Source: Lentisphaerota bacterium (GTDB lineage: Bacteria > Verrucomicrobiota > Kiritimatiellia > RFP12 > UBA1067). From it: DNA of 13,347 bases. Below are positions 1 through 7,093 of the stretch, piece after piece. Under the pieces are notes generated by a model. It was not told where the DNA came from. It worked only from the letters and a program-made list of their open reading frames with translations, and made no database searches. Numbering within the stretch: the first letter of the stretch is position 1; every line of letters begins with the position of its first letter. Both the position numbers and the translations under genes were made by a program. Location of the stretch: positions 1 to 13,347 of the forward strand of contig JALHET010000029.1 in the NCBI GenBank assembly GCA_022839525.1, read 5' to 3'.

Positions 1-840
1 CTCGCCGAACAGCAGGCTGTCAACCTCAACTAGTCCCTGCGCCTCGTAAGCGGCGCGCATCGCGTCATACTGCGTGTCAAGAACGCCTGACAACACCAGA
101 CGCGCAGACGGGGACACGGCCAACGACCCCGCCACATTAACAGCGGACTCGATCAAAACAGGCGCGAGAATATTGGCCACCACCACAGCGGCTGGACTGT
201 GCACGTGTGAAAGGTCATCCACCGTAAACGGGATCGACACTCCGTTGATTGCCGCATTCTCGTTCGAAACGCTGATGCAATCCGGATCATTGTCGAAGCC
301 GCGCACATCCGTGAATCCCAGCAGCTTCGCGCCGATCGCCAAAATGCCAGAGCCGCACCCCATATCGAGCACGGAGCGCTGAATGTCCTCCTCCGCCAAC
401 TGATCCAAGAAGCGGAGACAGGCCTGCGTGGTGGCGTGTTTGCCGGTGCCGAAGCTCAAGCCGGGATCAAGCGTGATCACGCACTCGCCGGGCTGCGCCG
501 TGTACGGTTCCCACGAAGGGCGCACCACTACACGAGGGGAAACCTTCTCAACGTGGAAAAAGCGTTTCCAACTCTCGGCCCAATCGGTCTGCGCGACGGC
601 CGTGACCGTCGGCTCGACCGTCACGCCGAGCAATGCGGCGGCGGCGAGCAGCGCGGCCTGCGTGTGCGCCACACCATCCGGTTCATCTGGAAAGAGCGAG
701 ACGCGGCAGACACCGCTCTCTACGTCGTGCCAGGAGGTCGGCGAGAAGCCATCGCCGCCGATGATCTCAAACAGCGCGTCCGCCGCCTCGGGCGGCAACG
801 TAGCGGTGATACAGGGAACGGAAGCGGCAGAGGCGGTCAT
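1..840 (-). CDS. prmA: Ribosomal protein L11 methyltransferase PrmA (3' end cut by window edge)
   Basis: SAM-dependent methyltransferase that methylates lysines and the N-terminus of ribosomal protein L11 in the cytoplasm. The minus frame is open from ATG at 840 to position 1, giving 280 residues with no stop. Seen: the family signature DPGLSFGTGKHATT (about 125-138), the SAM-binding motif I DMGCGSGILAI (159-169), and the NILAPVL catalytic-loop motif (223-229). The usual family length is about 290-300 aa, so only the last residues are missing. The signature normally reads GTGTHPTT; here it is GTGKHATT, a mild variant. The start lies 9 nt after the serA stop, which suggests co-transcription and perhaps translational coupling, since no strong Shine-Dalgarno is visible. 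Identity is very secure. Confidence 0.95.
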   Translation of the reverse strand, partial: MTASAASVPCITATLPPEAADALFEIIGGDGFSPTSWHDVESGVCRVSLFPDEPDGVAHTQAALLAAAALLGVTVEPTVTAVAQTDWAESWKRFFHVEKVSPRVVVRPSWEPYTAQPGECVITLDPGLSFGTGKHATTQACLRFLDQLAEEDIQRSVLDMGCGSGILAIGAKLLGFTDVRGFDNDPDCISVSNENAAINGVSIPFTVDDLSHVHSPAAVVVANILAPVLIESAVNVAGSLAVSPSARLVLSGVLDTQYDAMRAAYEAQGLVEVDSLLFGE

Positions 841-849
841 AGCGGCAGA

Positions 850-2427
850 TCACACCACCGTGCAGAGGACGTAGTGGGCGTTGATTTCGGTCTTGATGGC
901 TTCGAGCATATCCTGCGAGACCGGCTGGTTGAGTTTGATGATCGCCAGCGAACGGTGGGTCTTGGCATTGTGCGGGTTGCGCATGTCCTCGATGTTGATG
1001 TGCGCATCGGCCAGTTTGCGGCTGATCGCAGCGATCACGCCCGGCCGGTCGTCGTACAGGCAGAAGAGGGTGGCGCCGCTCGGCTCGAAGTAGAGGCGGT
1101 CGAATTCGTCGATGCGCGAAACCGTCTGCACGCCTTCGGTGACCGTGCCGCGCACGCTGAAACTCTTAAGGCTCTTGCCGGCCCTTTCTACTTTGAGATC
1201 AATCGTGATGGCGTTGCCGTAGCCCTTTTCGGGATCGGCTTCGCGATCAATCAGCTCAATGCCCATGTCTTTGAGGAATTTGACTGCGGCTTTGTAGTCG
1301 TTGTAACGGTCAAACTCGCTCCAGATGCCGGCGAGGATCGAGACGGTCAGCCATTTGCCGAAGGGCGCAAGATCGCCGTAGAAGCTGGTCTCGATCATCT
1401 TGATCGGCGCCTGAGTGCCGGACATCTGCCGCACGAGGCTGGCGAGGTTGAAGGCCAGTTCGCAGTAGGCGCGCTCAAGCCCCTCGGGAATATCGCGGTT
1501 GACGATGCAGCTCATGTCGGCCTTTTCGTCGAGGTCGATCAACTCCTGCGCCGCACGCTTCGCCGCCACGAAGTTGGCTTCCTGGGTGTTGGCACCAAGA
1601 TGCGGCAACATCAGGTCGGCGATGTCGGCCATACTCTTGGGGCCGGCCTCATCCTTGGGGTAAACGTCGTTCAGATAGCGCAGCCCCTTCTCGGCCTTGA
1701 CCGCGCGCAACGCATCCTCGTCGACGATGCCAAAACGCGCGCAGTTGATGATCGTCGCACCTTTCTTCATCAGCCCGAGCAACTTGGCGCTAACCAGCCC
1801 GCGCGTGCTGTCGCCACCCGGGACATGGAGCGTGACGTAATCGCTCTGGCTGAAAATCTCCTCCAGCGTAGCGGACTCAATGCCAAAATCGCGCAGGCGG
1901 TCGCGGTTGACCAGTGGATCGTAGCCAAGGATACGGCACTCAAAGCCCCTGAGGCGTTTGGCGACCAGACGGCCGATATTGCCGAGGCCGACGATGCCCA
2001 CGGTCTTGCCGGATATCTCGCGGCCCATGTAGTTCTTCTTCTCCCAGCCGCCGGCGCGGGTGGTGGTGTCGGCCTGCACAATGTGGCGCGCGTCGGCCAG
2101 CATCATGGCGATGACCTCTTCGGCGACGCCGTTGGCGTTCGCGCCAGGCGTGTTCATCACATCCACGCCTTTTTTGCGGGCGTGCTTGATGTCGATCGTG
2201 TCATATCCCGCGCCGGCACGCACGATCACCTTAAGCTGAGGCAGCGCGTCGATGATGCCGGCAGGCACCTTCTCGCTCCGCACGATCAGCGCATAGGTGT
2301 CCGGATGAGCCTTGACCTGTTCCTCCAAAGGCGTCTTGACGTCTTGCACGACCGCATAACCTCCATGCGCCTTCAGAAGCTCTGCCGCCACGGAATCCAG
2401 CTTGGTTGGAATCAGAACTTTTTTCAT
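850..2427 (-). CDS. serA: D-3-phosphoglycerate dehydrogenase SerA, long ACT-domain form
   Basis: First step of serine synthesis: NAD-dependent oxidation of 3-phosphoglycerate to 3-phosphohydroxypyruvate. At 525 aa this is the long class with an intervening domain and a C-terminal ACT domain. Seen: substrate-domain start (1-100), Rossmann motif GLGNIG (147-152), likely catalytic Arg231 in NCARFGIVDE, Glu260, and His276 in LPHLGAN. These match the Arg-Glu-His triad of the family. Residues about 320-450 form the allosteric substrate-binding-like domain, and 453-525 the ACT domain (DDRPGVIAAISRKLAD), which usually confers serine feedback. One oddity is Phe at 232, where the family mostly has Gly (ARGG). 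The neighbour prmA follows after 9 nt. The start ATG is at 2427, with only weak ribosome-binding sequence upstream. Confidence 0.95.
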   Translation of the reverse strand: MKKVLIPTKLDSVAAELLKAHGGYAVVQDVKTPLEEQVKAHPDTYALIVRSEKVPAGIIDALPQLKVIVRAGAGYDTIDIKHARKKGVDVMNTPGANANGVAEEVIAMMLADARHIVQADTTTRAGGWEKKNYMGREISGKTVGIVGLGNIGRLVAKRLRGFECRILGYDPLVNRDRLRDFGIESATLEEIFSQSDYVTLHVPGGDSTRGLVSAKLLGLMKKGATIINCARFGIVDEDALRAVKAEKGLRYLNDVYPKDEAGPKSMADIADLMLPHLGANTQEANFVAAKRAAQELIDLDEKADMSCIVNRDIPEGLERAYCELAFNLASLVRQMSGTQAPIKMIETSFYGDLAPFGKWLTVSILAGIWSEFDRYNDYKAAVKFLKDMGIELIDREADPEKGYGNAITIDLKVERAGKSLKSFSVRGTVTEGVQTVSRIDEFDRLYFEPSGATLFCLYDDRPGVIAAISRKLADAHINIEDMRNPHNAKTHRSLAIIKLNQPVSQDMLEAIKTEINAHYVLCTVV

Positions 2428-2622
2428 GCTTCTACAGTTCCCCAGGGTTTGGTACTCTCAACACATCTTGCAAACAGACCACAGCTTGGCAACGGCACTT
2501 CCGTTGCCCGCTTAAAACAGGGTTATACTTTAATCGTGTGGAGAGCGGGAATCAAGCTCAGTTGATTGATCGGGAGTTTTTAACCGGAAGTCGGTTACGG
2601 ATACGGATCGGGACAGCAGATA
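2428..2622. promoter_or_regulatory. Divergent intergenic region serA / bamD with 8-bp inverted repeat
   Basis: This 195-bp spacer between divergent operons must hold promoters for both directions. It contains a perfect inverted repeat, GGCAACGG (2488-2495), CACTT, CCGTTGCC (2501-2508). A TATACT hexamer at 2524-2529 could be a -10 box for the rightward operon, but no good -35 lies at the right distance. The repeat has no T-run after it, and no transcript is expected to end between divergent genes, so an operator is likelier than a terminator. No gene is visible here. Confidence 0.4.
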
Positions 2623-3648
2623 ATGACGCAAAGCAATAAAACGGGTCTTGCGGCACTTTTGATTGTTGCCGCCTTTCTCACGGGTTATGCGCAAACCGGG
2701 CGCACGGGTTTTAACCGGGGTTACGCGACCGACACGTTCGAGGGGTTCGAGGCGGTCGACCCGGATGCGCGGATCGCGCAAAAGGAAAAGTCGTTCTGGT
2801 TTTCGGTCCGTGAGAAGACCCCAGCCGCGCAGCTCGAATACTGCGCGAAACTGGAGGCACTCGGGCGCGACAAAGCGGCCCGGAAAGCCTACGAGGCGCT
2901 CATCCGCGAATGGCCCACCGCGCCGCAGGCCGCCGAAGCCCAGTTCGCCCTGGCCAACCTGTATGAACGTTTGCAGAAGTTCGAGAAGGCGTTCGACGAA
3001 TACCAGTACCTCCTCACCTATTTCGCCGGCCATTGCCCGTACAACGAGGTGCTCGACCGACAGTTCCGCATCGCGAATCACCTGCTTCACAACAACCGCA
3101 GCATGTTCGGCTGGCTCCTGAGCGGCACCGACACCATCCGCGAACGTTTCGAGCAGATCGTCCGTAACGCGCCGCGCTCGGCCATCGCGCCGGAGGTGAT
3201 GCTCATCATCGGCAGCATCCGCGTCTCCCAAGGGGAGCTTCAAGAGGCCATCTCGGTCTACGATGGCATCCTTAACCGTTTCCCCACCACACCCCAAGCG
3301 GTCTCCGCGGCTTTCCTCACCGCCCAATGCCGGTACGAACTCGCGGTCAAGCACCGCTACAACGAGCCGCGTTGCCGCGAAGCCATCGCGTTTTCCAAAG
3401 CTGTGCTCGCACGGCTCCCCAAACACCCCCAGAAAGAGCAGATGACCGTTTGGCTCAACGAATTGACCGGCTTGCTGATTGAACAGAATTATCAGCAAGC
3501 GGTTTTCTATGACACCAAACAGCGGAATGTCGAAGCGGCCAAGGCCGCCTACCGCCGTTTCCTCACCGAATTTGCCGATTCGAAATACGCACCGCAGGTC
3601 CGCGACCGACTCGCCGAACTCGAAAAAGCCGCTGCCCCCGCCAAATAA
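2623..3648 (+). CDS. BamD/YfiO-like TPR protein (outer-membrane assembly), lacking the lipobox cysteine
   Basis: Likely a periplasmic tetratricopeptide protein of the BamD/YfiO class, which supports insertion of beta-barrel proteins by the BAM complex. The 341 aa begin with an export signal (1-25). Helical TPR-type pairs follow: about 68-98 (KAARKAYEALIREWPTAPQA), 103-135 (ALANLYERLQKFEKAFDEYQ), 170-225 (GELQEAISVYDGILNRFPTT), and 300-335. The tail is Ala/Lys-rich. BamD is normally a lipoprotein. Here the lipobox-like LTG is followed by Tyr22 (codon TAT at 2686-2688) instead of Cys, so it may be cleaved by signal peptidase I after YAQ or stay anchored. The next gene, an LptE-like lipoprotein, starts 13 nt after the stop, which supports an envelope-assembly role. 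A general TPR/CpoB-type protein is the alternative. The ATG has only weak Shine-Dalgarno sequence. Confidence 0.75.
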   Translation: MTQSNKTGLAALLIVAAFLTGYAQTGRTGFNRGYATDTFEGFEAVDPDARIAQKEKSFWFSVREKTPAAQLEYCAKLEALGRDKAARKAYEALIREWPTAPQAAEAQFALANLYERLQKFEKAFDEYQYLLTYFAGHCPYNEVLDRQFRIANHLLHNNRSMFGWLLSGTDTIRERFEQIVRNAPRSAIAPEVMLIIGSIRVSQGELQEAISVYDGILNRFPTTPQAVSAAFLTAQCRYELAVKHRYNEPRCREAIAFSKAVLARLPKHPQKEQMTVWLNELTGLLIEQNYQQAVFYDTKQRNVEAAKAAYRRFLTEFADSKYAPQVRDRLAELEKAAAPAK

Positions 3649-3661
3649 AGGAGACCATCCC

Positions 3662-4174
3662 ATGCATATGTCCCGCCTCATGCCCCTGTTCCTCGTGACC
3701 GCCCTGCTCACCGCGGCAGGCTGCTCCACCTATACATTCACTTCCGCCGTCCCGGAAGAACTGCGCACCATCGCCGTGCCGGTCTTCGAGAACGCGTCGG
3801 GGTACCCTGAAATCGACGCTGTCGTCACACAATGCGTCCTGCGCGAATTCCAGCGCGAGGGCACCTTCAAGATCCGCCCGTTAAACCACGCGTCTCTGAA
3901 GCTTCTCGGCAAGCTTGTCAAAACCGAAACGCAATCGCTCAATTACGACCGCAACTACGGTTCACGCACGTCGGAGTACCGCTATACGCTGGTGGCCGAA
4001 ATCACCCTCGTCGAGCGCGGCACCGGCAAGCTGCTTATCGACGCCATGCCCGTCAAGGCCAACACGACATTCCTCACGCACGGCGACATGCTGACCGGTA
4101 TGCAGGACGCCTACCCCCGCATCGCGAAAGAATTGGCCCGCGCCATCGTCAATGCCGTGCTGGCACAGTGGTAA
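3662..4174 (+). CDS. lptE: LptE-like LPS-assembly lipoprotein
   Basis: A 170-aa outer-membrane lipoprotein. In the LptE family it plugs the LptD barrel and helps place lipopolysaccharide in the outer leaflet. Seen: a signal peptide with lipobox LTAAGC, making Cys21 the acylated residue. The family-like core follows: LRTIAVPVFEN (35-44), a helix with VLREFQREGTFKI (59-71), and an AEITL strand with a paired GTGKLLID strand (112-127). A terminal helix follows (150-168). The start was set at ATG 3662, 8 nt after AGGAG (3649-3653), which overlaps the upstream TAA. A longer open frame from 3479 lacks the lipobox at its N-terminus and overlaps the TPR gene. The second ATG (3668) is too far from the Shine-Dalgarno. 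It shares an operon with the BamD-like gene. The symbol rests on family resemblance only. Confidence 0.8.
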   Translation: MHMSRLMPLFLVTALLTAAGCSTYTFTSAVPEELRTIAVPVFENASGYPEIDAVVTQCVLREFQREGTFKIRPLNHASLKLLGKLVKTETQSLNYDRNYGSRTSEYRYTLVAEITLVERGTGKLLIDAMPVKANTTFLTHGDMLTGMQDAYPRIAKELARAIVNAVLAQW

Positions 4175-4186
4175 CTCCCTGTTAGC

Positions 4187-5329
4187 ATGCGCCTCCACAA
4201 CACACAACACGTCGAGCGTGCCATCCTCGCACAAGTGATCCGCTCTCGGATGGATCCGCTCGAAGCGGCTGATTCCTTGCTCGAATTGGGGCGGCTTGCC
4301 GATACCGCAGGGCTAGAGGTCGCCGGACAGATCACGCAGAACCGCGAAAAACCGGACGGCGGAACCCTGTTCGGAAAAGGGAAGGTCGAAGACCTCAAGT
4401 CCCTCGCCTCCGAAACCTCCGCGAACACCGTTATCTTCGATAACACGCTCAGCGCGATCCAATCCTATAATCTCGCGAAGGCGCTGGGCGTGCGCATCAT
4501 GGACCGGACCGAGCTCATCCTCGAAATTTTCGCGCGCCGCGCCCGCTCATCCGAAGCGCACGTGCAAGTCGAGTTGGCCAAGACCCAGTTCCTGCTCTCG
4601 CGCATCCCGGTCACCGAATCGCAACAACGCTTTGCCGGCGGCGGCGGCGGCGCCTACGTGCGCGGCCCCGGCGAGAGCCACCTCCAACTCCGCAACGAGC
4701 CTTTGCGCCGCCGGATCGCCGAGCTGAAAAGGAAACTGGCCGAAATCCAAGCCCGTCGGACTTCCCAAGGTAAAGCCAAACGCATATGGCCTGTGGTGTC
4801 CCTTGTCGGGTACACGAACGCCGGCAAATCAACCCTGCTCAACACACTCTCCGACGCGAACGCGTATGTGGATGACCGCCTCTTCGCCACACTCGACACG
4901 AAAACGCGCAAAGTCTGGCTGACCCCGTCGCGGCAAATCCTGCTGACAGACACCGTGGGGTTCATCCGCAACCTGCCGCACAACCTCGTCGCCTCGTTCC
5001 AATCCACCCTCCATATCGCCGTACAGGCCGACCTGCTGCTCATCGTGGTCGACGCCACCTATCCACGCGTGGACGACCACATCGCGGTCTGTACCGCCAC
5101 TCTCGCCGAAATCGGTGCCCATCACGTACCTTTCCTGCTCGTCCTGAACAAATGCGACCACGGGAACGCCGACAACGCCGTCCTCCACCTCACAGAAAAA
5201 CACCCGCAGGCGATCCCGGTCTCGGCCAAGACCGGCTACGGGCTCGACCTGCTCAAACAGGCCATCACCGAGGAACTCCAAAAATGCTGCACGTTGTGGC
5301 GACTCCCATCGGCAACCTCGCGGATCTGA
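4187..5329 (+). CDS. hflX: GTPase HflX
   Basis: Ribosome-associated GTPase that splits stalled or stressed 70S ribosomes. The 380 aa show the full layout. The N-terminal HflX domain carries GKGKVEDL (63-70). A coiled linker follows with a Gly-rich loop and RGPGESHL (159-166). The G domain has G1 GYTNAGKS (208-215), switch I FATLDT (233-238), G3 DTVGF (255-259), G4 NKCD (321-324) and G5 SAK (346-348). The loop motif usually reads RGPGETQLE(T/V)D; here it is RGPGESHLQLRN, an altered but recognisable form. The start lies 12 nt after the lptE stop with no Shine-Dalgarno, so coupled translation is likely. The last 15 residues are encoded in DNA shared with rsmI. Identity is secure. Confidence 0.95.
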   Translation: MRLHNTQHVERAILAQVIRSRMDPLEAADSLLELGRLADTAGLEVAGQITQNREKPDGGTLFGKGKVEDLKSLASETSANTVIFDNTLSAIQSYNLAKALGVRIMDRTELILEIFARRARSSEAHVQVELAKTQFLLSRIPVTESQQRFAGGGGGAYVRGPGESHLQLRNEPLRRRIAELKRKLAEIQARRTSQGKAKRIWPVVSLVGYTNAGKSTLLNTLSDANAYVDDRLFATLDTKTRKVWLTPSRQILLTDTVGFIRNLPHNLVASFQSTLHIAVQADLLLIVVDATYPRVDDHIAVCTATLAEIGAHHVPFLLVLNKCDHGNADNAVLHLTEKHPQAIPVSAKTGYGLDLLKQAITEELQKCCTLWRLPSATSRI

Positions 5330-5997
5330 GTCCGCGTGCCTTGGACGCGCTCAAAACCGCCGACCTCATCGCGTGCGAAGACACGCGCCGCACCTGGGGT
5401 CTGCTCAGCGCCTTCAATATTCCGCGCCCCGAAATGATCTCCTACCGGCAAGGCAACGAGCACTACGCCGGAGACGCCGTCATCCGGGCACTGCAAGCGG
5501 GGCGCACTGTCGCGCTCTGCTCGGACGGCGGATACCCCGGCATCAGCGATCCCGGCTACCGCCTCATACGCCGTGCCGTCAAAGAGAATGTCGCTTTCGA
5601 CATCATCCCCGGCGCCTCAGCGGTGGATATCGCGCTGCTCTCATCCGGGCTCTCCACATCAAGCTACACCTTCAAGGGATTCCCGCCGCGCAAGCCCGGC
5701 GCGTTGCGCCGCTTCTTCGAAGAGGAGAAAACGCTGCCGCACACGCTCATCTGTTTCGAGTCGCCGTTTCGCGTGGGTGCCGCGCTCAAGGCAGCGCATG
5801 AAGTGCTGGGCGACCGCGAAGCCGCTGTCTGTATCGAACTGACCAAAGTCCACGAGCGCGTCGCGCGCGGGTTTCTCTCCGAACTCATCCCGCAGTTCGA
5901 CGGTAAACCTGTGAAAGGCGAAGTCACCCTCGTCATCGCCGGCGCAAACCCGAAATTCACGCGGGAAACCGACGCCGATTCCCGTAAGGAGGAATAA
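5284..5997 (+). CDS. rsmI: 16S rRNA (cytidine1402-2'-O)-methyltransferase RsmI
   Basis: SAM-dependent tetrapyrrole-methylase-fold enzyme that methylates the 2'-OH of C1402 in the ribosomal decoding centre. The 237 aa begin with the family-typical LHVVATPIGNLADLSPRAL (2-20). They continue with LIACEDTRRT (28-37), the SAM-site motif SDGGYPGISDPG (80-91), PGASA (109-113), GFPPRK (132-137) and CFESPFR (157-163). The canonical forms are SDAGTPGISDPG and YESPHR, so two conserved spots differ. The start at ATG 5284 was chosen because GAGGA (5270-5274) lies 9 nt upstream and the protein starts where the family does. A longer frame from 5152 would overlap hflX much further. Even so, rsmI overlaps the hflX end by 46 nt, which suggests coupled translation. 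At 237 aa it is short, and the C-terminal helical extension seen in E. coli is absent. Confidence 0.93.
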   Translation: MLHVVATPIGNLADLSPRALDALKTADLIACEDTRRTWGLLSAFNIPRPEMISYRQGNEHYAGDAVIRALQAGRTVALCSDGGYPGISDPGYRLIRRAVKENVAFDIIPGASAVDIALLSSGLSTSSYTFKGFPPRKPGALRRFFEEEKTLPHTLICFESPFRVGAALKAAHEVLGDREAAVCIELTKVHERVARGFLSELIPQFDGKPVKGEVTLVIAGANPKFTRETDADSRKEE

Positions 5998-6017
5998 TCA
6001 TTCGCCCAACCGATTAC

Positions 6018-6056
6018 GTAACGCCAGGTGACACCGTTACCCGGATGTGGTATTTT
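6018..6056 (+). promoter_or_regulatory. Candidate sigma-70 promoter with palindrome on the -35 box
   Basis: GTGACA (6028-6033, 5 of 6 to consensus) and TATTTT (6051-6056, 4 of 6) are separated by exactly 17 bp, in the gap between rsmI and the exported protein at 6147. A nested dyad covers the -35: outer arms GTAACG (6018-6023) and CGTTAC (6035-6040), inner GGTGACACC (6027-6035). This fits a repressor or activator site controlling the carbohydrate module. There is no T-run, so a terminator for rsmI is less likely. Confidence 0.4.
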
Positions 6057-6146
6057 AACATTGAATGGGGTTGAGCTGAAAAACCCTGTCCTGTCTGGCC
6101 GGGACAGAGCCCAGCCCACCATGACTTCGCGAATAGGACTACACAC

Positions 6147-7091
6147 ATGATCCGTATTCCCGCTTCAGTCGCATCCGTCCTGCCCGTTGCCCTTCTGGCG
6201 CTGGGCACGCCCGCGCAACCGCCCGCCCCGCCCAAACACGCCGGGCCGCACCTGCAGCCGCACGCGGTCACCGAATACCGTTACCTCGACAGCCTGGCCG
6301 ACCCGAAACGGTGGTCTCCGGCAGAATGCGAAACCTCCGTCTCCTCCCGCAGCGCCGATGGACATCCCTGCGTCCGCATGCACATTCCGGTGGATTTCAG
6401 CACCGGCGAAAAGAACTACCCCATCGGGTGGCCGCGCATGTACCTGACGCTCAAACCCGACGAACAAGAGTGGCTGGAATACGACCGTTTCGAGTTTCAG
6501 CTTTTCACTGAAACCAAGCGCGCCAGCTTGCCGAAGCACCCGCTGAGTCTCCAAGTCCACGGGGCCTGCGGCCAAAAGAAAAGTGTCACGCTCGACCTTG
6601 CCACGATCGGCGCCTCGAAGGCCTTCACGATGAACCTCTCCGATCTCGGCATGACCGGCGGCATCGCACGCCTCGGCTTCAACATCAGTGAGGCGGACTA
6701 CTGCGACAAGGACGTGATCGACTTCCACCTCGGAGGCTTCCGTCTCGCACGCGCCACCGCCGCCCAAGTGACCCAGCTCAAAGCCTCCTGTCCCGCGCTC
6801 TTTTGCGACAGCCGCGTGCTGCCCGTCGAAATGCTCGTTGAAGGCCCTGCCGAAAAAGTGGCGGCGGGAATCCCGATCCGGCTCAGGAAGGGCGACCGCA
6901 CCGTGCTCGCGAAAACCGTGCCCGTGTCCCGCGGATGCCAGACGCTCTACCTCCCGCTGACAGGCGCGGAACCCGAGCCAGGCGCGTACACCCTCGCCGT
7001 TTGGCCCGACACGCCGGAGCTGCGCAAAGAAATCACCGTCACCCTTCTCTCTTCACCCTACAGGAGCGCGGGCGTTCCCGTCCGCAATTGA
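6147..7091 (+). CDS. Exported beta-sandwich protein, carbohydrate-binding-like, unknown function
   Basis: A 314-aa protein I cannot assign to a named family. Residues 1-24 form an export signal (hydrophobic core ASVLPVALLALG), followed by a Pro-rich linker (25-35). Residues about 42-202 read as a galactose-binding-like jelly roll: a damaged-wedge start (YRYLDSLADPKRW), alternating strands, the central RFEFQLFTE strand (114-122), and a closing DFHLGGFRLAR (192-202). Residues about 215-303 look like a second Ig-like beta domain that ends PGAYTLAVW. Six or more cysteines fit an exported, disulfide-bearing protein. The ATG has AGGA 8 nt upstream (6135-6138). Its stop is 2 nt before the GH123-like gene, so the two form one operon. 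Inference: an accessory substrate-binding partner of that enzyme. Confidence 0.65.
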   Translation: MIRIPASVASVLPVALLALGTPAQPPAPPKHAGPHLQPHAVTEYRYLDSLADPKRWSPAECETSVSSRSADGHPCVRMHIPVDFSTGEKNYPIGWPRMYLTLKPDEQEWLEYDRFEFQLFTETKRASLPKHPLSLQVHGACGQKKSVTLDLATIGASKAFTMNLSDLGMTGGIARLGFNISEADYCDKDVIDFHLGGFRLARATAAQVTQLKASCPALFCDSRVLPVEMLVEGPAEKVAAGIPIRLRKGDRTVLAKTVPVSRGCQTLYLPLTGAEPEPGAYTLAVWPDTPELRKEITVTLLSSPYRSAGVPVRN

Positions 7092-7093
7092 TT

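Noticed and set aside
436..2565. 709-codon open frame on the plus strand
   Set aside because: It lies antisense to prmA and serA, both of which have full family motifs. Long antisense frames are common in GC-rich coding DNA, and its residues (Arg/His/Ala/Val-rich) show no family features.
2530..3729. 399-codon open frame on the minus strand
   Set aside because: Antisense shadow of the BamD-like TPR gene, which has a signal peptide, TPR pattern and operon context.
6091..6107. CTGTC-N7-GACAG inverted repeat upstream of 6147
   Set aside because: A five-base stem with a seven-base loop is weak and has no T-run. It is not enough to call a terminator or operator.
6121..6150. Nine-codon upstream frame (MTSRIGLHT) whose TGA overlaps the ATG at 6147
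   Set aside because: It has no convincing ribosome-binding site, and such short frames arise easily by chance. The ATGA overlap is suggestive only.
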